Shown here: positions 1 to 8,218 of the stretch, piece by piece
Layout: each line of letters begins with the position of its first letter
How positions within the stretch are numbered: position 1 is the stretch's first letter
Assembly: GCA_029557025.1 (NCBI GenBank)
Contig: JAKPRU010000422.1
Span: forward strand, 1-12,683
From: Candidatus Omnitrophota bacterium
Lineage (GTDB): Bacteria > Hinthialibacterota > Hinthialibacteria > Hinthialibacterales > JAKPRU01
Direction of reading: 5' to 3'
Length of the DNA stretch: 12,683 bases
The notes under the pieces: model-generated
What the model was told of the DNA's origin: nothing
Seen by the model: only the letters and a program-made list of their open reading frames with translations
Database searches by the model: none
Program-made: the position numbers and the translations under genes

Positions 1-2923
1 CTATGGAATGCGGATGCGGTTCAATCCTTCCCTGAAGTCTCCCGCCCAAGGCTGCGCGGATCAACTCGTCGCGTCCGACTCCGGTCTGGGTATCCGTATG
101 GATCAGCGCTTCCGTATAGCCGAATAGCGCGTTGTCATCCCAGGTTTGTGCAAGTTCCATCATTCGTCTGGCCGCGGATTGTCGGTCCCGGATCTCGTGC
201 ACCGGCGGAATCTCGGTCTGCTTCCAATACCATTGAATATGTGTGCGGGAATAGTCAAGAATTTCCGCCTCCATACATTCGACTAACGTGACCTCTTTTC
301 GCTCGCGATCCTTGTCTTCACCCGTCAGGGGAGGTAGATTTTGCTCCGCGAGCCGCCGATTCGTTGCATTGACCCGCTCCGTATATCGTTCCGTTGTGCG
401 CAGTTCCCGCTCAAACACTCTCGGCCCGCCGAGATCGAACGCGAGCATCAGGCCCCGACTCGTAATGAAATCGGTGATATGCAGCGGATCAATCGGCCAA
501 ATATCGCAATACCCATCCGCGAAAATCCCCTTTTCCTCCAGCCCTTCGTAAAAACGCAGCCAGGCGCGTCGAGTCAGTTCGTCCCCCATCAGAGGAAGCT
601 CCGCGTATCCCAGCGGAATAAAACTGTCATCGTTCGGTCCTCCCCAGAACATTCCATCCGGTTGCTGCCAATTCGCAATCCAGTGAGCCGCCTTCCGGTT
701 CACCCGGTAGAGTTCCCGTTCCCAAATCGCCCACGCCGGGGCATTGTCGGGCGTTTCAATACGCTTGGGGGTTCGAATCGTATCGACCGAGACAGCCTGT
801 GACCGATCCCGTTTCATCGTCAACGTGTGATAGATATTCGCCAGTCGGTCCGAGGGATTGTGACGCAGCACAGCCATGGGCGGGTATGCCATATCGTACG
901 GCCCGCCGAAATTGCTCCATTGCTGGAGAGTGACTTCCTCCCCCGTAAACCGCCAGGGCTTGTAGTTGTATTCTTTCATGTATTGCATCCGAGCCGGGTG
1001 CAGTTCATGGCGCGTATACGCCGCGAGGGACTTCTCGAAATCCTCGGAAGGAACCAGGAACAGCGCCGTGGGCTTCGCCGGATCGCCAAGCAGCAATTCG
1101 CCGCCATGGGCCGATGTCACCTCCACCCAGAGCCGATCCTCACAGGCCAGCATCAGATCCACAATGTCTAATTCCACAGAAACCAGCTGCGGTTTTTCCG
1201 TCTCAGTAAATTCAACTTGAATGCAGGTCTGTGCCCATATCCGGGAAGGATTCCCGGGGTCGCGCAGTTTGATCCATAAAAAATCGGTTTCCTGCGCGGG
1301 AGAAATCGCAAGCCGAACCGCAATCCTGTCCACCGGCGTATCCGGTCGCATCCCGGAACTGAACAGATGAAACGCCGCGAGCGGCGAAATCGCTACCGTG
1401 TCTTGTTTGGGAAGATACGGCTCCCCGACAAATGCCGTCCGGTTCCCGCCCCCATGGATTTTTCTCAACGCCGAACCATACCGCCCCAATTCCGATAAAT
1501 CCGTCGCAGAGCACAGATAATAAGGTATCCCTTCCGCCGGTTCGGGGTCATCTGTCTCCGCATTCCATAACTGCATTTCGTGAATCCGGATGGAGCCGGA
1601 TAACGGAAGATGAGCACTCCCCTGCAAATCCGGCGGAGAACCGTATTCTTTCACCAGCGGCACACGCAGCGCCGTCACGCCTTTCAGGTCCACTTTCGTG
1701 GAATAGAAAAACTCATCATAGGCTTCGATATCCACTATCGGCTGGCTTTCGGAAAACGATTCCGGTTTGCCCGAAAGCAGCTTCAGTCCCTCCAGGATTC
1801 CTTCAAATGAAACAAAATTGGGGATCTCCCCTTTATTGAGATCGATATCAATTTTAGTTCCATGATAATCGACATCTCCGAGGATGAATGTGAACAACCG
1901 GTACGGATGGGGCCAGGCCAGTTCGTATCGCCCGTCAAACACCCACCAGACGGGCATCCGCTGGTCGTGGCAATCCTTCACCTCGATTTGTTTGAGTTGA
2001 AGGTTCTGCTTTTCGGCATTCAAAACAGGAATATCCATCTTCGCCAAGTGACCGTAGGCGGCCAGAAGACGGTTTTGCGCATCCTCATCCGGCAGAATAC
2101 ACGCGGGGGCATTCTTGATCGTGTTCTGACTGTAAAGCGTTCCGACCTCTTCATCGGTTAAGGGATAATCAAAAAGAAACATTTCGTCATACCAGGATTC
2201 CGGCAGGAACGGACTGAACAATCCCGGATAGGCTGTCTGCCACCAGGCATCCCGACCCCAATTCGATCCGACAATCCGACCGTTGTGGAATATCTTCATC
2301 CCGTAAGCCCGGTCGTAGGTCACCGCAATATGCTGCCATTCGCCGTTCTTCCATGTGGGTCTCTCCGCCGTGACACGATGATATTTGTATTGCACATCCC
2401 GGATGAACGCGCTCAGACGGCCCTCCTGGTCCACCTCGATGTTGAACAAATCCCGCTCCATACGTCCCCAGGCGATATTGCCCTGCATAAAGACAACTCC
2501 CGGATTCAGATTCTCCGTTTTCACCCAGAACGCGACAGTCCCGCAGTCGCCGTGAAAGGCTCCCGTGCCCCAGAAATGCGGTTTCTTGTGCCATTCGCCC
2601 CATATCACTGCGACGATCAGATCACAGTCCAGCCCGGACTCGTTCCACGTCCCCTTGCAGATCGGCCGGCCGTCCTGAATGTGAAGACACTTCCCGAACC
2701 GCCCATCTTCAATGGATAATTTGCGCTCCGCCAAACCGTCCCGGCCCTTCGGAAGATAGGCCTTGGACTGGGAAACAAAGTCCGACAGAAGCTCCTTCTC
2801 GCTCTCGAAACCGAGATGCAGCGTCTGCGCATTGGAATAAATCGGTCCCGCAAAAACCGCAAGCGCCGTGAACATCGCAAACAGAAAGCCGGTGTGAAAG
2901 TCGGATTGTCTTTGGCCGAACAT
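1..2923 (-). CDS. Secreted LamG-domain protein with unrecognised alpha-helical C-terminal region, partial
   Basis: The minus frame is open from the ATG at 2923 to the window edge (974 codons, no stop), so the C-terminus is missing. The start is well fixed: an in-frame TAA lies only five codons upstream (2939-2941), with no other start codon between. Only a weak AAGAGA ribosome site precedes it. Residues 1-31 form a signal peptide (hydrophobic run FLFAMFTALAVFAG, likely cut after SNA). Residues about 60-270 match a LamG / concanavalin-like sandwich: GTVAFWVK (128-135), EWQHIAVTYD (195-204), and the closing YDEMFLFDYPLTDEEV (245-260). Residues about 270-720 look mostly beta-rich. From about 727 onward the sequence is rich in Trp and helix-forming residues (ERELYRVNRKAAHWIANWQQ, GGPNDDS at 761-767, FADGYCDIWPIDPLH at 801-815), suggesting an (alpha/alpha) toroid like those of polysaccharide lyases or glycosidases; this is inference. 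It diverges from the GH123-like gene, suggesting a shared role on an extracellular glycan. Confidence 0.85.
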   Translation of the reverse strand, partial: MFGQRQSDFHTGFLFAMFTALAVFAGPIYSNAQTLHLGFESEKELLSDFVSQSKAYLPKGRDGLAERKLSIEDGRFGKCLHIQDGRPICKGTWNESGLDCDLIVAVIWGEWHKKPHFWGTGAFHGDCGTVAFWVKTENLNPGVVFMQGNIAWGRMERDLFNIEVDQEGRLSAFIRDVQYKYHRVTAERPTWKNGEWQHIAVTYDRAYGMKIFHNGRIVGSNWGRDAWWQTAYPGLFSPFLPESWYDEMFLFDYPLTDEEVGTLYSQNTIKNAPACILPDEDAQNRLLAAYGHLAKMDIPVLNAEKQNLQLKQIEVKDCHDQRMPVWWVFDGRYELAWPHPYRLFTFILGDVDYHGTKIDIDLNKGEIPNFVSFEGILEGLKLLSGKPESFSESQPIVDIEAYDEFFYSTKVDLKGVTALRVPLVKEYGSPPDLQGSAHLPLSGSIRIHEMQLWNAETDDPEPAEGIPYYLCSATDLSELGRYGSALRKIHGGGNRTAFVGEPYLPKQDTVAISPLAAFHLFSSGMRPDTPVDRIAVRLAISPAQETDFLWIKLRDPGNPSRIWAQTCIQVEFTETEKPQLVSVELDIVDLMLACEDRLWVEVTSAHGGELLLGDPAKPTALFLVPSEDFEKSLAAYTRHELHPARMQYMKEYNYKPWRFTGEEVTLQQWSNFGGPYDMAYPPMAVLRHNPSDRLANIYHTLTMKRDRSQAVSVDTIRTPKRIETPDNAPAWAIWERELYRVNRKAAHWIANWQQPDGMFWGGPNDDSFIPLGYAELPLMGDELTRRAWLRFYEGLEEKGIFADGYCDIWPIDPLHITDFITSRGLMLAFDLGGPRVFERELRTTERYTERVNATNRRLAEQNLPPLTGEDKDRERKEVTLVECMEAEILDYSRTHIQWYWKQTEIPPVHEIRDRQSAARRMMELAQTWDDNALFGYTEALIHTDTQTGVGRDELIRAALGGRLQGRIEPHPHSI

Positions 2924-3104
2924 GATAAGTCTCTTTGCTTACTGAAATTGAAACAACCTGTCTCAGGCAAATTCCGCTGAAATCCTTGCAGGTCCCGAAC
3001 GATTGGTCAATAGGCATCAAACGGATGGCCCGAATTGTCTTTAGCCGGATTCTCGTCCATTATACTTCCGTACCACGGGCGACCGGCCTGTGCCGCCTTC
3101 TGAT

Positions 3105-3124
3105 CCCTCTCCTCTCGGAGAGGG
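3105..3124. repeat. REP-like inverted repeat, 8-bp arms, 4-base loop
   Basis: CCCTCTCC and GGAGAGGG form a perfect 8-bp stem around TCTC. The sequence that follows (GTTGGCGTGACGGAGATATG) resembles the tail of the widespread GGAGAGGG-TTGGGGTGAGGG type of intergenic palindromic repeat, with differences. It lies in the leader of the GH123-like gene, 105 bases before its start, and has no T-tract, so a terminator role is unlikely. Calling it a degenerate REP-like element is inference from pattern only. Confidence 0.45.
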
Positions 3125-3213
3125 TTGGCGTGACGGAGATATGAGGGCGTTGGCATCTTTCCGCCGGTTATTTCGGTACCAAGGCATGTCAAGTCAATTC
3201 GGCTACAGATATC

Positions 3214-3219
3214 AAGGAG
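3214..3219 (+). promoter_or_regulatory. Ribosome binding site of GH123-like gene
   Basis: AAGGAG lies 10 bases before the ATG at 3230. It is the strongest Shine-Dalgarno match seen at any gene in the window and supports that start, which also places a complete signal peptide at the N-terminus. Confidence 0.7.
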
Positions 3220-3229
3220 ATTTCTCAAT

Positions 3230-5206
3230 ATGCAACCTGCACGAAACGTCAAATTCCTCTTCCTGGTCGGATGGATATTCGTTACGGGAAACGCATTAGC
3301 CAACCCCATCCTATGGCCGGTGGATGACATAACCCGCGTCCTGCCCACAGACTCGCCCCCGCCGCCCTCAGCGCTCAATCTGAGCATCTTCCTCAGCGGC
3401 GCAAGAACGGAATATGTCTCGTTCGGCCTGGCCCTGTGGAATGATTCTCCCATTACCGCTTTACAAACACGCATCAGCCGCCTCGCCTGCGCCGAACAGG
3501 AAAGCACGATTACAGTCCCCGCGACGTTTCGTTTTGCCCAGACTGTCCCGGTACAGGCCAATACACGAAACACTCCCCAGGAGGAATTGGCGTTCATTGC
3601 CCCCGCTCGGGTCCCCGACCCACTGTTGCCGGACACACCGTTGCCCCTGGAGGCCGATCAAGTCGCGTTTTTCTGGGTCACCGTGGAAATCCCCCAAGAC
3701 GCTCTCCCCGGACATTACACCGGAACCGTGACCATGACCGTCAACGGCCTTCCGATTGCCCTGCCCCTGGCTCTGGATGTCTGGAATTTCGACCTGCCGC
3801 CCGAACGACACCTGAACGTAACGATCTGGTTCAACGACGGAGCAATGTGCGCCGCCCACGGTGTCGAACGATTCTCAAAAGAGTACTGGCGGCTTCTCAA
3901 AGTCTACGCCGAAAACATGGCCCGGCATCGCCAGAATGTCATCCTCGTTCCCCTGGACCTGATTCAATTGAAAAGCGGGTTTCGAAAGGTGAAATGTGAT
4001 TTCGACTACTTTGACCGCTACGTGGAAACATTCCTGAACGCCGGTTTCACCATGCTGGAATTGAGTCACCTTGCTCATTTCGGGCCGGACGGCTGGGACG
4101 GCTCGGAAATTGTCTGGCGCAGTTTTAAAGTCGGAGAGAAAGAAACGGCGGGGGACAATGAGGAGCTCATTGCCGCTGTGTTGGGCGATCTGGTTTTACA
4201 CCTCCAGGAAAAAGGCTGGCTGGAAGTCAGCGCAATTCACGTGGCAGATGAGCCTTCCGTGAATAATCTTCAATCCTGGAAAGAGCATTCCGCACTGATT
4301 GGAAGAGTCGCTCCCGGTCTGCGACGGATGGACGCCATCGAAGCGGAAGATTTCCGGGGATTTCTGGAAATCTGGGTCCCGAAACTACAGGTAATCGAAC
4401 CGTGGAAAAGTCCGTTACGTAATGCGGTCGAAAACGGTGCGGAATTGTGGTTCTACACCTGCTGCCACCCGTACGGTGTTTATCCCAACCGATTTCTGGA
4501 CAGCACGCTCCTGCAGCTGCGGCTCCTGCCCTGGATGGCGGCGCGATACAATTTGAAAGGCTACCTTCACTGGGCGCTCAATCAATGGGGAGACGAAGAT
4601 CCCTATCAAAAGACCGCCCTGGGCGAACTCCCGCCGGGAGACCATTGCATTGTGTATCCGGGAAAGAACGGACCGAATGACTCCATCCGCTGGGAGGTCT
4701 TTCGCGACGGGCTGGAGGATTATGAATATCTACAGGTATTGGAACAAAAGCTAACCGATTTGAAGAAAAAGATCGGAGTTCCGGCATCATTTTTCAATCC
4801 ACATCAACGGGTTGATGAATGGGTTTCCAAGCCCGTTCCCGACACAATTCGGTACACCCGTTCCCACAAGGATTTTCAGGAAATCCGGCGACAGATCGCC
4901 AAGGAAATCGAAGACCTGGACGCCACTCCGCTACTTCTGGTACAGACCAGCCCGCCCGAAGGCACGGAATTGGGTGTCGGTCCCGCAACAGTAATCGTAC
5001 GTGGCCTCACCGAATCGGGAGCGCTAGTGACAGTGAACGAGAAAGAAGTCAAGACGGATTCGCACGGCTATTTCGCCGCGCATCGGATTCTCAAACCGGG
5101 GGATCCCATGATCTCCATCGAAGCGCGGACCGATACCGGCAGGCATATCGCCAAACGCCGTTTCAGGTTGATTGAACAGCTGGAAGCCGGCAAATCACAC
5201 AAGTAG
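3230..5206 (+). CDS. Secreted DUF4091 / GH123-like glycoside hydrolase
   Basis: A 658-residue exported protein. Residues 1-24 are a signal peptide (hydrophobic FLFLVGWIFVTGNALA, cut before NPILW). Residues about 55-190 form the N-terminal beta-sandwich typical of DUF4091/GH123 proteins, including the PDPLLPDTPLPLEA stretch, the WVTVEIPQDALPGHYTGTV strand pair and the VWNFDLP exit. A TIM-barrel-like domain follows, with ADEP at 339-342. In GH123 enzymes an adjacent Asp-Glu pair drives substrate-assisted hydrolysis of beta-N-acetylgalactosaminides, and D340-E341 are in the matching context. The DUF4091 signature (GYLHWALNQWGDEDP from about 444, then NDSIRWEVFRDGLEDYEYL) is complete. Residues about 568-650 look like a C-terminal Ig-like domain (SPPEGTELGVGPATVIVRG). 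The family is secure; the exact sugar specificity is not, because many DUF4091 proteins are uncharacterised. The gene diverges from the LamG gene and converges on dnaJ. Confidence 0.87.
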   Translation: MQPARNVKFLFLVGWIFVTGNALANPILWPVDDITRVLPTDSPPPPSALNLSIFLSGARTEYVSFGLALWNDSPITALQTRISRLACAEQESTITVPATFRFAQTVPVQANTRNTPQEELAFIAPARVPDPLLPDTPLPLEADQVAFFWVTVEIPQDALPGHYTGTVTMTVNGLPIALPLALDVWNFDLPPERHLNVTIWFNDGAMCAAHGVERFSKEYWRLLKVYAENMARHRQNVILVPLDLIQLKSGFRKVKCDFDYFDRYVETFLNAGFTMLELSHLAHFGPDGWDGSEIVWRSFKVGEKETAGDNEELIAAVLGDLVLHLQEKGWLEVSAIHVADEPSVNNLQSWKEHSALIGRVAPGLRRMDAIEAEDFRGFLEIWVPKLQVIEPWKSPLRNAVENGAELWFYTCCHPYGVYPNRFLDSTLLQLRLLPWMAARYNLKGYLHWALNQWGDEDPYQKTALGELPPGDHCIVYPGKNGPNDSIRWEVFRDGLEDYEYLQVLEQKLTDLKKKIGVPASFFNPHQRVDEWVSKPVPDTIRYTRSHKDFQEIRRQIAKEIEDLDATPLLLVQTSPPEGTELGVGPATVIVRGLTESGALVTVNEKEVKTDSHGYFAAHRILKPGDPMISIEARTDTGRHIAKRRFRLIEQLEAGKSHK

Positions 5207-5209
5207 CCA

Positions 5210-5231
5210 CCCTCCCCGATATCGGGGAGGG
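5210..5231. repeat. 22-bp perfect palindrome in convergent intergenic gap
   Basis: CCCTCCCCGAT is followed immediately by its exact complement ATCGGGGAGGG, three bases after the stop of the GH123-like gene. It can fold as a GC-rich hairpin on either strand. No run of T follows on either strand, so a canonical intrinsic terminator is not shown, though the position between two convergent genes fits termination or transcript-end protection. With 5241-5265 it forms a two-hairpin cluster. Confidence 0.6.
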
Positions 5232-5240
5232 AACGGCTCT

Positions 5241-5265
5241 TCTCTCCCCCAATGCGTCGGAGAGA
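5241..5265. terminator. Second hairpin between convergent genes, possible terminator or REP-like element
   Basis: TCTCTCC (5241-5247) pairs perfectly with GGAGAGA (5259-5265) across an 11-base loop. It lies 28 bases beyond the dnaJ stop and 34 bases beyond the GH123-like stop. No clear T-tract follows in either direction. It may end transcription from either side, or be the partner of the palindrome at 5210-5231 in a REP-type pair. Confidence 0.3.
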
Positions 5266-5293
5266 TGCGGAGGAGGTTCAACAGACGCGCTGT

Positions 5294-6523
<1,230 letters not shown>

Positions 6524-6557
6524 TTATGCCGGGTTGAGTCACCTATCTTCAATGTCC

Positions 6558-6579
6558 GGAATGCCGAACTAAGCATTCC
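6558..6579. promoter_or_regulatory. Inverted repeat GGAATGC-N8-GCATTCC, candidate operator
   Basis: Perfect 7-bp arms flank an 8-base spacer. One arm overlaps the putative dnaJ -10 box (6577-6582), and the rest would cover the transcription start. The spacer length equals that of the repeat at 6601-6624, and the two centres are 44 bp apart. The geometry fits a repressor site; the arm sequence differs from CIRCE and I do not recognise the regulator. Confidence 0.4.
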
Positions 6580-6605
6580 ATATCAGAAAAACGTCGCCGA
6601 CACAA
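6577..6605 (-). promoter_or_regulatory. Putative sigma70-type promoter of dnaJ
   Basis: On the minus strand TTGTGT (6600-6605) stands 17 bases from TATGGA (6577-6582), which is preceded by TGA and so resembles an extended -10. The -35 and -10 matches are only partial. It would give a leader of roughly 130 bases before ATG 6442. Its overlap with two inverted repeats makes it more interesting than the box scores alone. Confidence 0.3.
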
Positions 6606-6624
6606 CCGTCCATACGCGGTTGTG
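6601..6624. promoter_or_regulatory. Inverted repeat CACAACCG-N8-CGGTTGTG, candidate operator
   Basis: Perfect 8-bp arms flank an 8-base spacer. The inner dnaJ-proximal arm covers the putative -35 box of the dnaJ promoter (6600-6605). It may be a protein-binding operator or, if transcribed, a stem-loop. The binding factor is unknown. Confidence 0.4.
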
Positions 6625-6655
6625 CCTGTCCAAAATAATAGCAATTCACGGACCG

Positions 6656-6689
6656 ACCCCGGTCCATCCGGCCTCAAGTCGGCCGGGGT
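6656..6689. repeat. Nested GC-rich inverted repeats with alternative pairings
   Basis: ACCCCGG (6656-6662) can pair with CCGGGGT (6683-6689). Inside it, CCGGCC (6668-6673) can pair with GGCCGG (6681-6686) across 7 bases. The two stems share bases 6683-6686, so they exclude each other. No T-tract follows, so termination is not supported. Confidence 0.35.
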
Positions 6690-6852
6690 ATTCACTCAAT
6701 CTTGGAATCGGATCGCGTGTCATCCGTTATCACCTTTAAATCCGCCCGTTTGAGTATAGTTTACAATAACACCAAGGGTAAGAGCATTCTTCCCCACAGG
6801 TGCTGCCCAATGCGCACGCTGGTCGATTCGATTCGTTCTGACTATATTAAAT

Positions 6853-7176
6853 ATGAACGTTTGTGCGACTGAATTTGGAAACTCGGAACTCTATCACCTC
6901 ATTTGGATCGGATGCGTTATGAATGTCACAGGTGGATTGTTGGGAGAGACCCCTTTGGCCGTCCGTATGGCGGTCGGAGCTGTTTTCTGGGTATTGAGTG
7001 TTCTGATTCTGATATATCATCGTTCCGGGGCGCAAGTGGTGGGCATGGTGATTGTCCTGATCGGTTCGCTGGGGCTGATTACGGGAGCAAATCCGCACAT
7101 TGCCCTGTTCCTGGTTCTGTGCGGATTCATCTGTCATTCTCTTGGTCGCGTAATGCACTGGATGCGTCGGCGATAA
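6853..7176 (+). CDS. Small membrane protein with three predicted transmembrane helices
   Basis: I do not recognise this 107-residue protein. It has three hydrophobic segments at about 38-55 (MAVGAVFWVLSVLILIY), 60-78 (QVVGMVIVLIGSLGLITG) and 82-102 (IALFLVLCGFICHSLGRV), and ends in a basic tail (MHWMRRR) that should face the cytoplasm. The start is uncertain: ATG 6853 has no ribosome site, and ATG 6919 would give an 85-residue version (MNVTGGLLGE) that keeps all three helices and drops a less regular N-terminus; that shorter form is quite possible. It ends 19 bases before the HEAT/TPR gene on the same strand, so the two are probably one transcription unit. The regular helix pattern supports a real gene rather than a chance frame. 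Confidence 0.6.
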   Translation: MNVCATEFGNSELYHLIWIGCVMNVTGGLLGETPLAVRMAVGAVFWVLSVLILIYHRSGAQVVGMVIVLIGSLGLITGANPHIALFLVLCGFICHSLGRVMHWMRRR

Positions 7177-7195
7177 GAGCAATTTATACGGCAAA

Positions 7196-8038
7196 ATGAT
7201 CCCAAGGTCCTCAATCTCATCACCTTCCGGCGGCAATCCGTATCCCGCCGGTCCCCAAGTCCCCCAACGGTGGTGGACCGCGCTGGCCATCCTGCCTGTC
7301 GTGGCGATTGGAACGCTTTTCCTCGCTTTGGGGCCGTTGTGGAACAGCTACCAGATCCGGGCAATGATAGCCCGGTTGGACCAATCGGATCCGATACAAT
7401 CGGAACAGGGCCTGATCGGAATGGTTACATTGGGACAGCGGGCCATCGAACCCATGGAGCGCTGGCTGAAAGACCCCAATCCGGAACGTCGCAGAAAAGC
7501 CGCCCTGGTCTTGTCGCAAATCCCGGGCGAACGGCCATACCTGCTCCTGGTGAATGCCCTGAGGGACAGTGACCACCAAGTCAGGGAATATGCTCAAAAC
7601 GGGATTCTGCATCGGTTGAGCATCGGGCTGATGGCGGAAGTTCCCAAATGGGAAGCCGACGCATTGAATGATTCTGGTGTGGTGATCCCGGACAGCACAC
7701 CGGAACAGGAGGCAATTTATCGGGAGGGTCTTTCCCTGATGGAACAGGAAGACTGGCTCTCGGCTCTGGATCATTGGAACAGCGCAATCCTGGAGGCTCC
7801 TGACTGGGCTGAGGCATATTACGAGCGAGCAAAAACTCTCTATTCCCTGGGAAAATTCGACGCCTGCCTGCAGGATTGCCAGGAGGCGCTCCGTTATGAC
7901 CCGGACCATCTCGGCGCTCTGATCTACATGGGAAGTGCCTATTATCACGCCGGTTATTGGGACTTGGCCTACGATACATTCATGCGCACACTGGACTTGG
8001 GTCAACGTCTCAAAATGACATCTCCCTCCCGCCCCTGA
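7196..8038 (+). CDS. Membrane-anchored HEAT-repeat and TPR protein
   Basis: A 280-residue protein with a Pro/Ser-rich N-terminus, one transmembrane helix at about 26-48 (WWTALAILPVVAIGTLFLALG), HEAT-like helical pairs at about 67-140 (GQRAIEPMERWLKDPNPERRRKAALVLSQI, then LLLVNALRDSDHQVREYA), and three tetratricopeptide repeats at about 170-203, 204-237 and 238-271. The TPR positions carry the expected residues, for example DWLSALDHWNSAILEAPDWAEAYYERAKTLY written across the first two repeats. Both repeat types bind other proteins, so an anchored scaffold role is likely; no catalytic residue is seen. Only weak ribosome-site sequence precedes ATG 7196. It follows the small membrane protein closely on the same strand. 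No terminator is obvious after it. Confidence 0.85.
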   Translation: MIPRSSISSPSGGNPYPAGPQVPQRWWTALAILPVVAIGTLFLALGPLWNSYQIRAMIARLDQSDPIQSEQGLIGMVTLGQRAIEPMERWLKDPNPERRRKAALVLSQIPGERPYLLLVNALRDSDHQVREYAQNGILHRLSIGLMAEVPKWEADALNDSGVVIPDSTPEQEAIYREGLSLMEQEDWLSALDHWNSAILEAPDWAEAYYERAKTLYSLGKFDACLQDCQEALRYDPDHLGALIYMGSAYYHAGYWDLAYDTFMRTLDLGQRLKMTSPSRP

Positions 8039-8218
8039 TCAACACCTCCCCCGGACAATGCTTCATGACCATTTCTCCCCTCGAAAGATCGACCTGACGA
8101 TTGCTTGGAAGCAGGATATTGTCCATGTTAGACTGTTGTTTTCTATCTGAACGTAAAAACGACATTTTGCCCATTTGAGATATCAGCGCTCAACCGGGTA
8201 ACAGAAAAGAGGCTTCCT
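8039..8218. promoter_or_regulatory. Intergenic region upstream of the metalloprotease gene
   Basis: These 180 bases hold no gene I can support. A possible plus-strand promoter is TTGTCC (8119-8124) with TCTATC 17 bases downstream, which is a poor -10 match. No hairpin terminator for the preceding gene is evident, so read-through from the HEAT/TPR gene remains possible. Confidence 0.25.
8207..8212 (+). promoter_or_regulatory. Ribosome binding site fixing a TTG start
   Basis: AAGAGG lies six bases before the TTG at 8219. It decides the start of the metalloprotease, because the reading frame between the upstream stop (8129-8131) and the mature region contains no ATG. Confidence 0.65.

Larger units (their letters stand above)
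2924..3229. promoter_or_regulatory. Divergent intergenic region between LamG gene and GH123-like gene
   Basis: These 306 bases separate two outward-facing genes for exported proteins and must carry both promoters. No coding sequence is convincing here. On the minus strand, a TTGACC box (3005-3010) lies 17 bases from AAGGAT (2982-2987); the -10 is poor. On the plus strand, TATACT (3061-3066) is a good -10 match, but the nearest TTG-type box (TTGTCT, 3035-3040) is 20 bases away. A hairpin-forming repeat sits at 3105-3124. Promoter assignments are tentative. Confidence 0.35.

Noticed and set aside
3007..3636. Minus-strand open frame (209 codons) spanning the intergenic region and the start of the GH123-like gene
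   Set aside because: It overlaps the signal peptide and N-terminal domain of a strongly supported gene on the other strand, and its translation is low in order with no domain signal.
7220..8005. Minus-strand open frame (261 codons) opposite the HEAT/TPR gene
   Set aside because: The plus-strand product has clear transmembrane and TPR patterns; the opposite frame has none and is a shadow.
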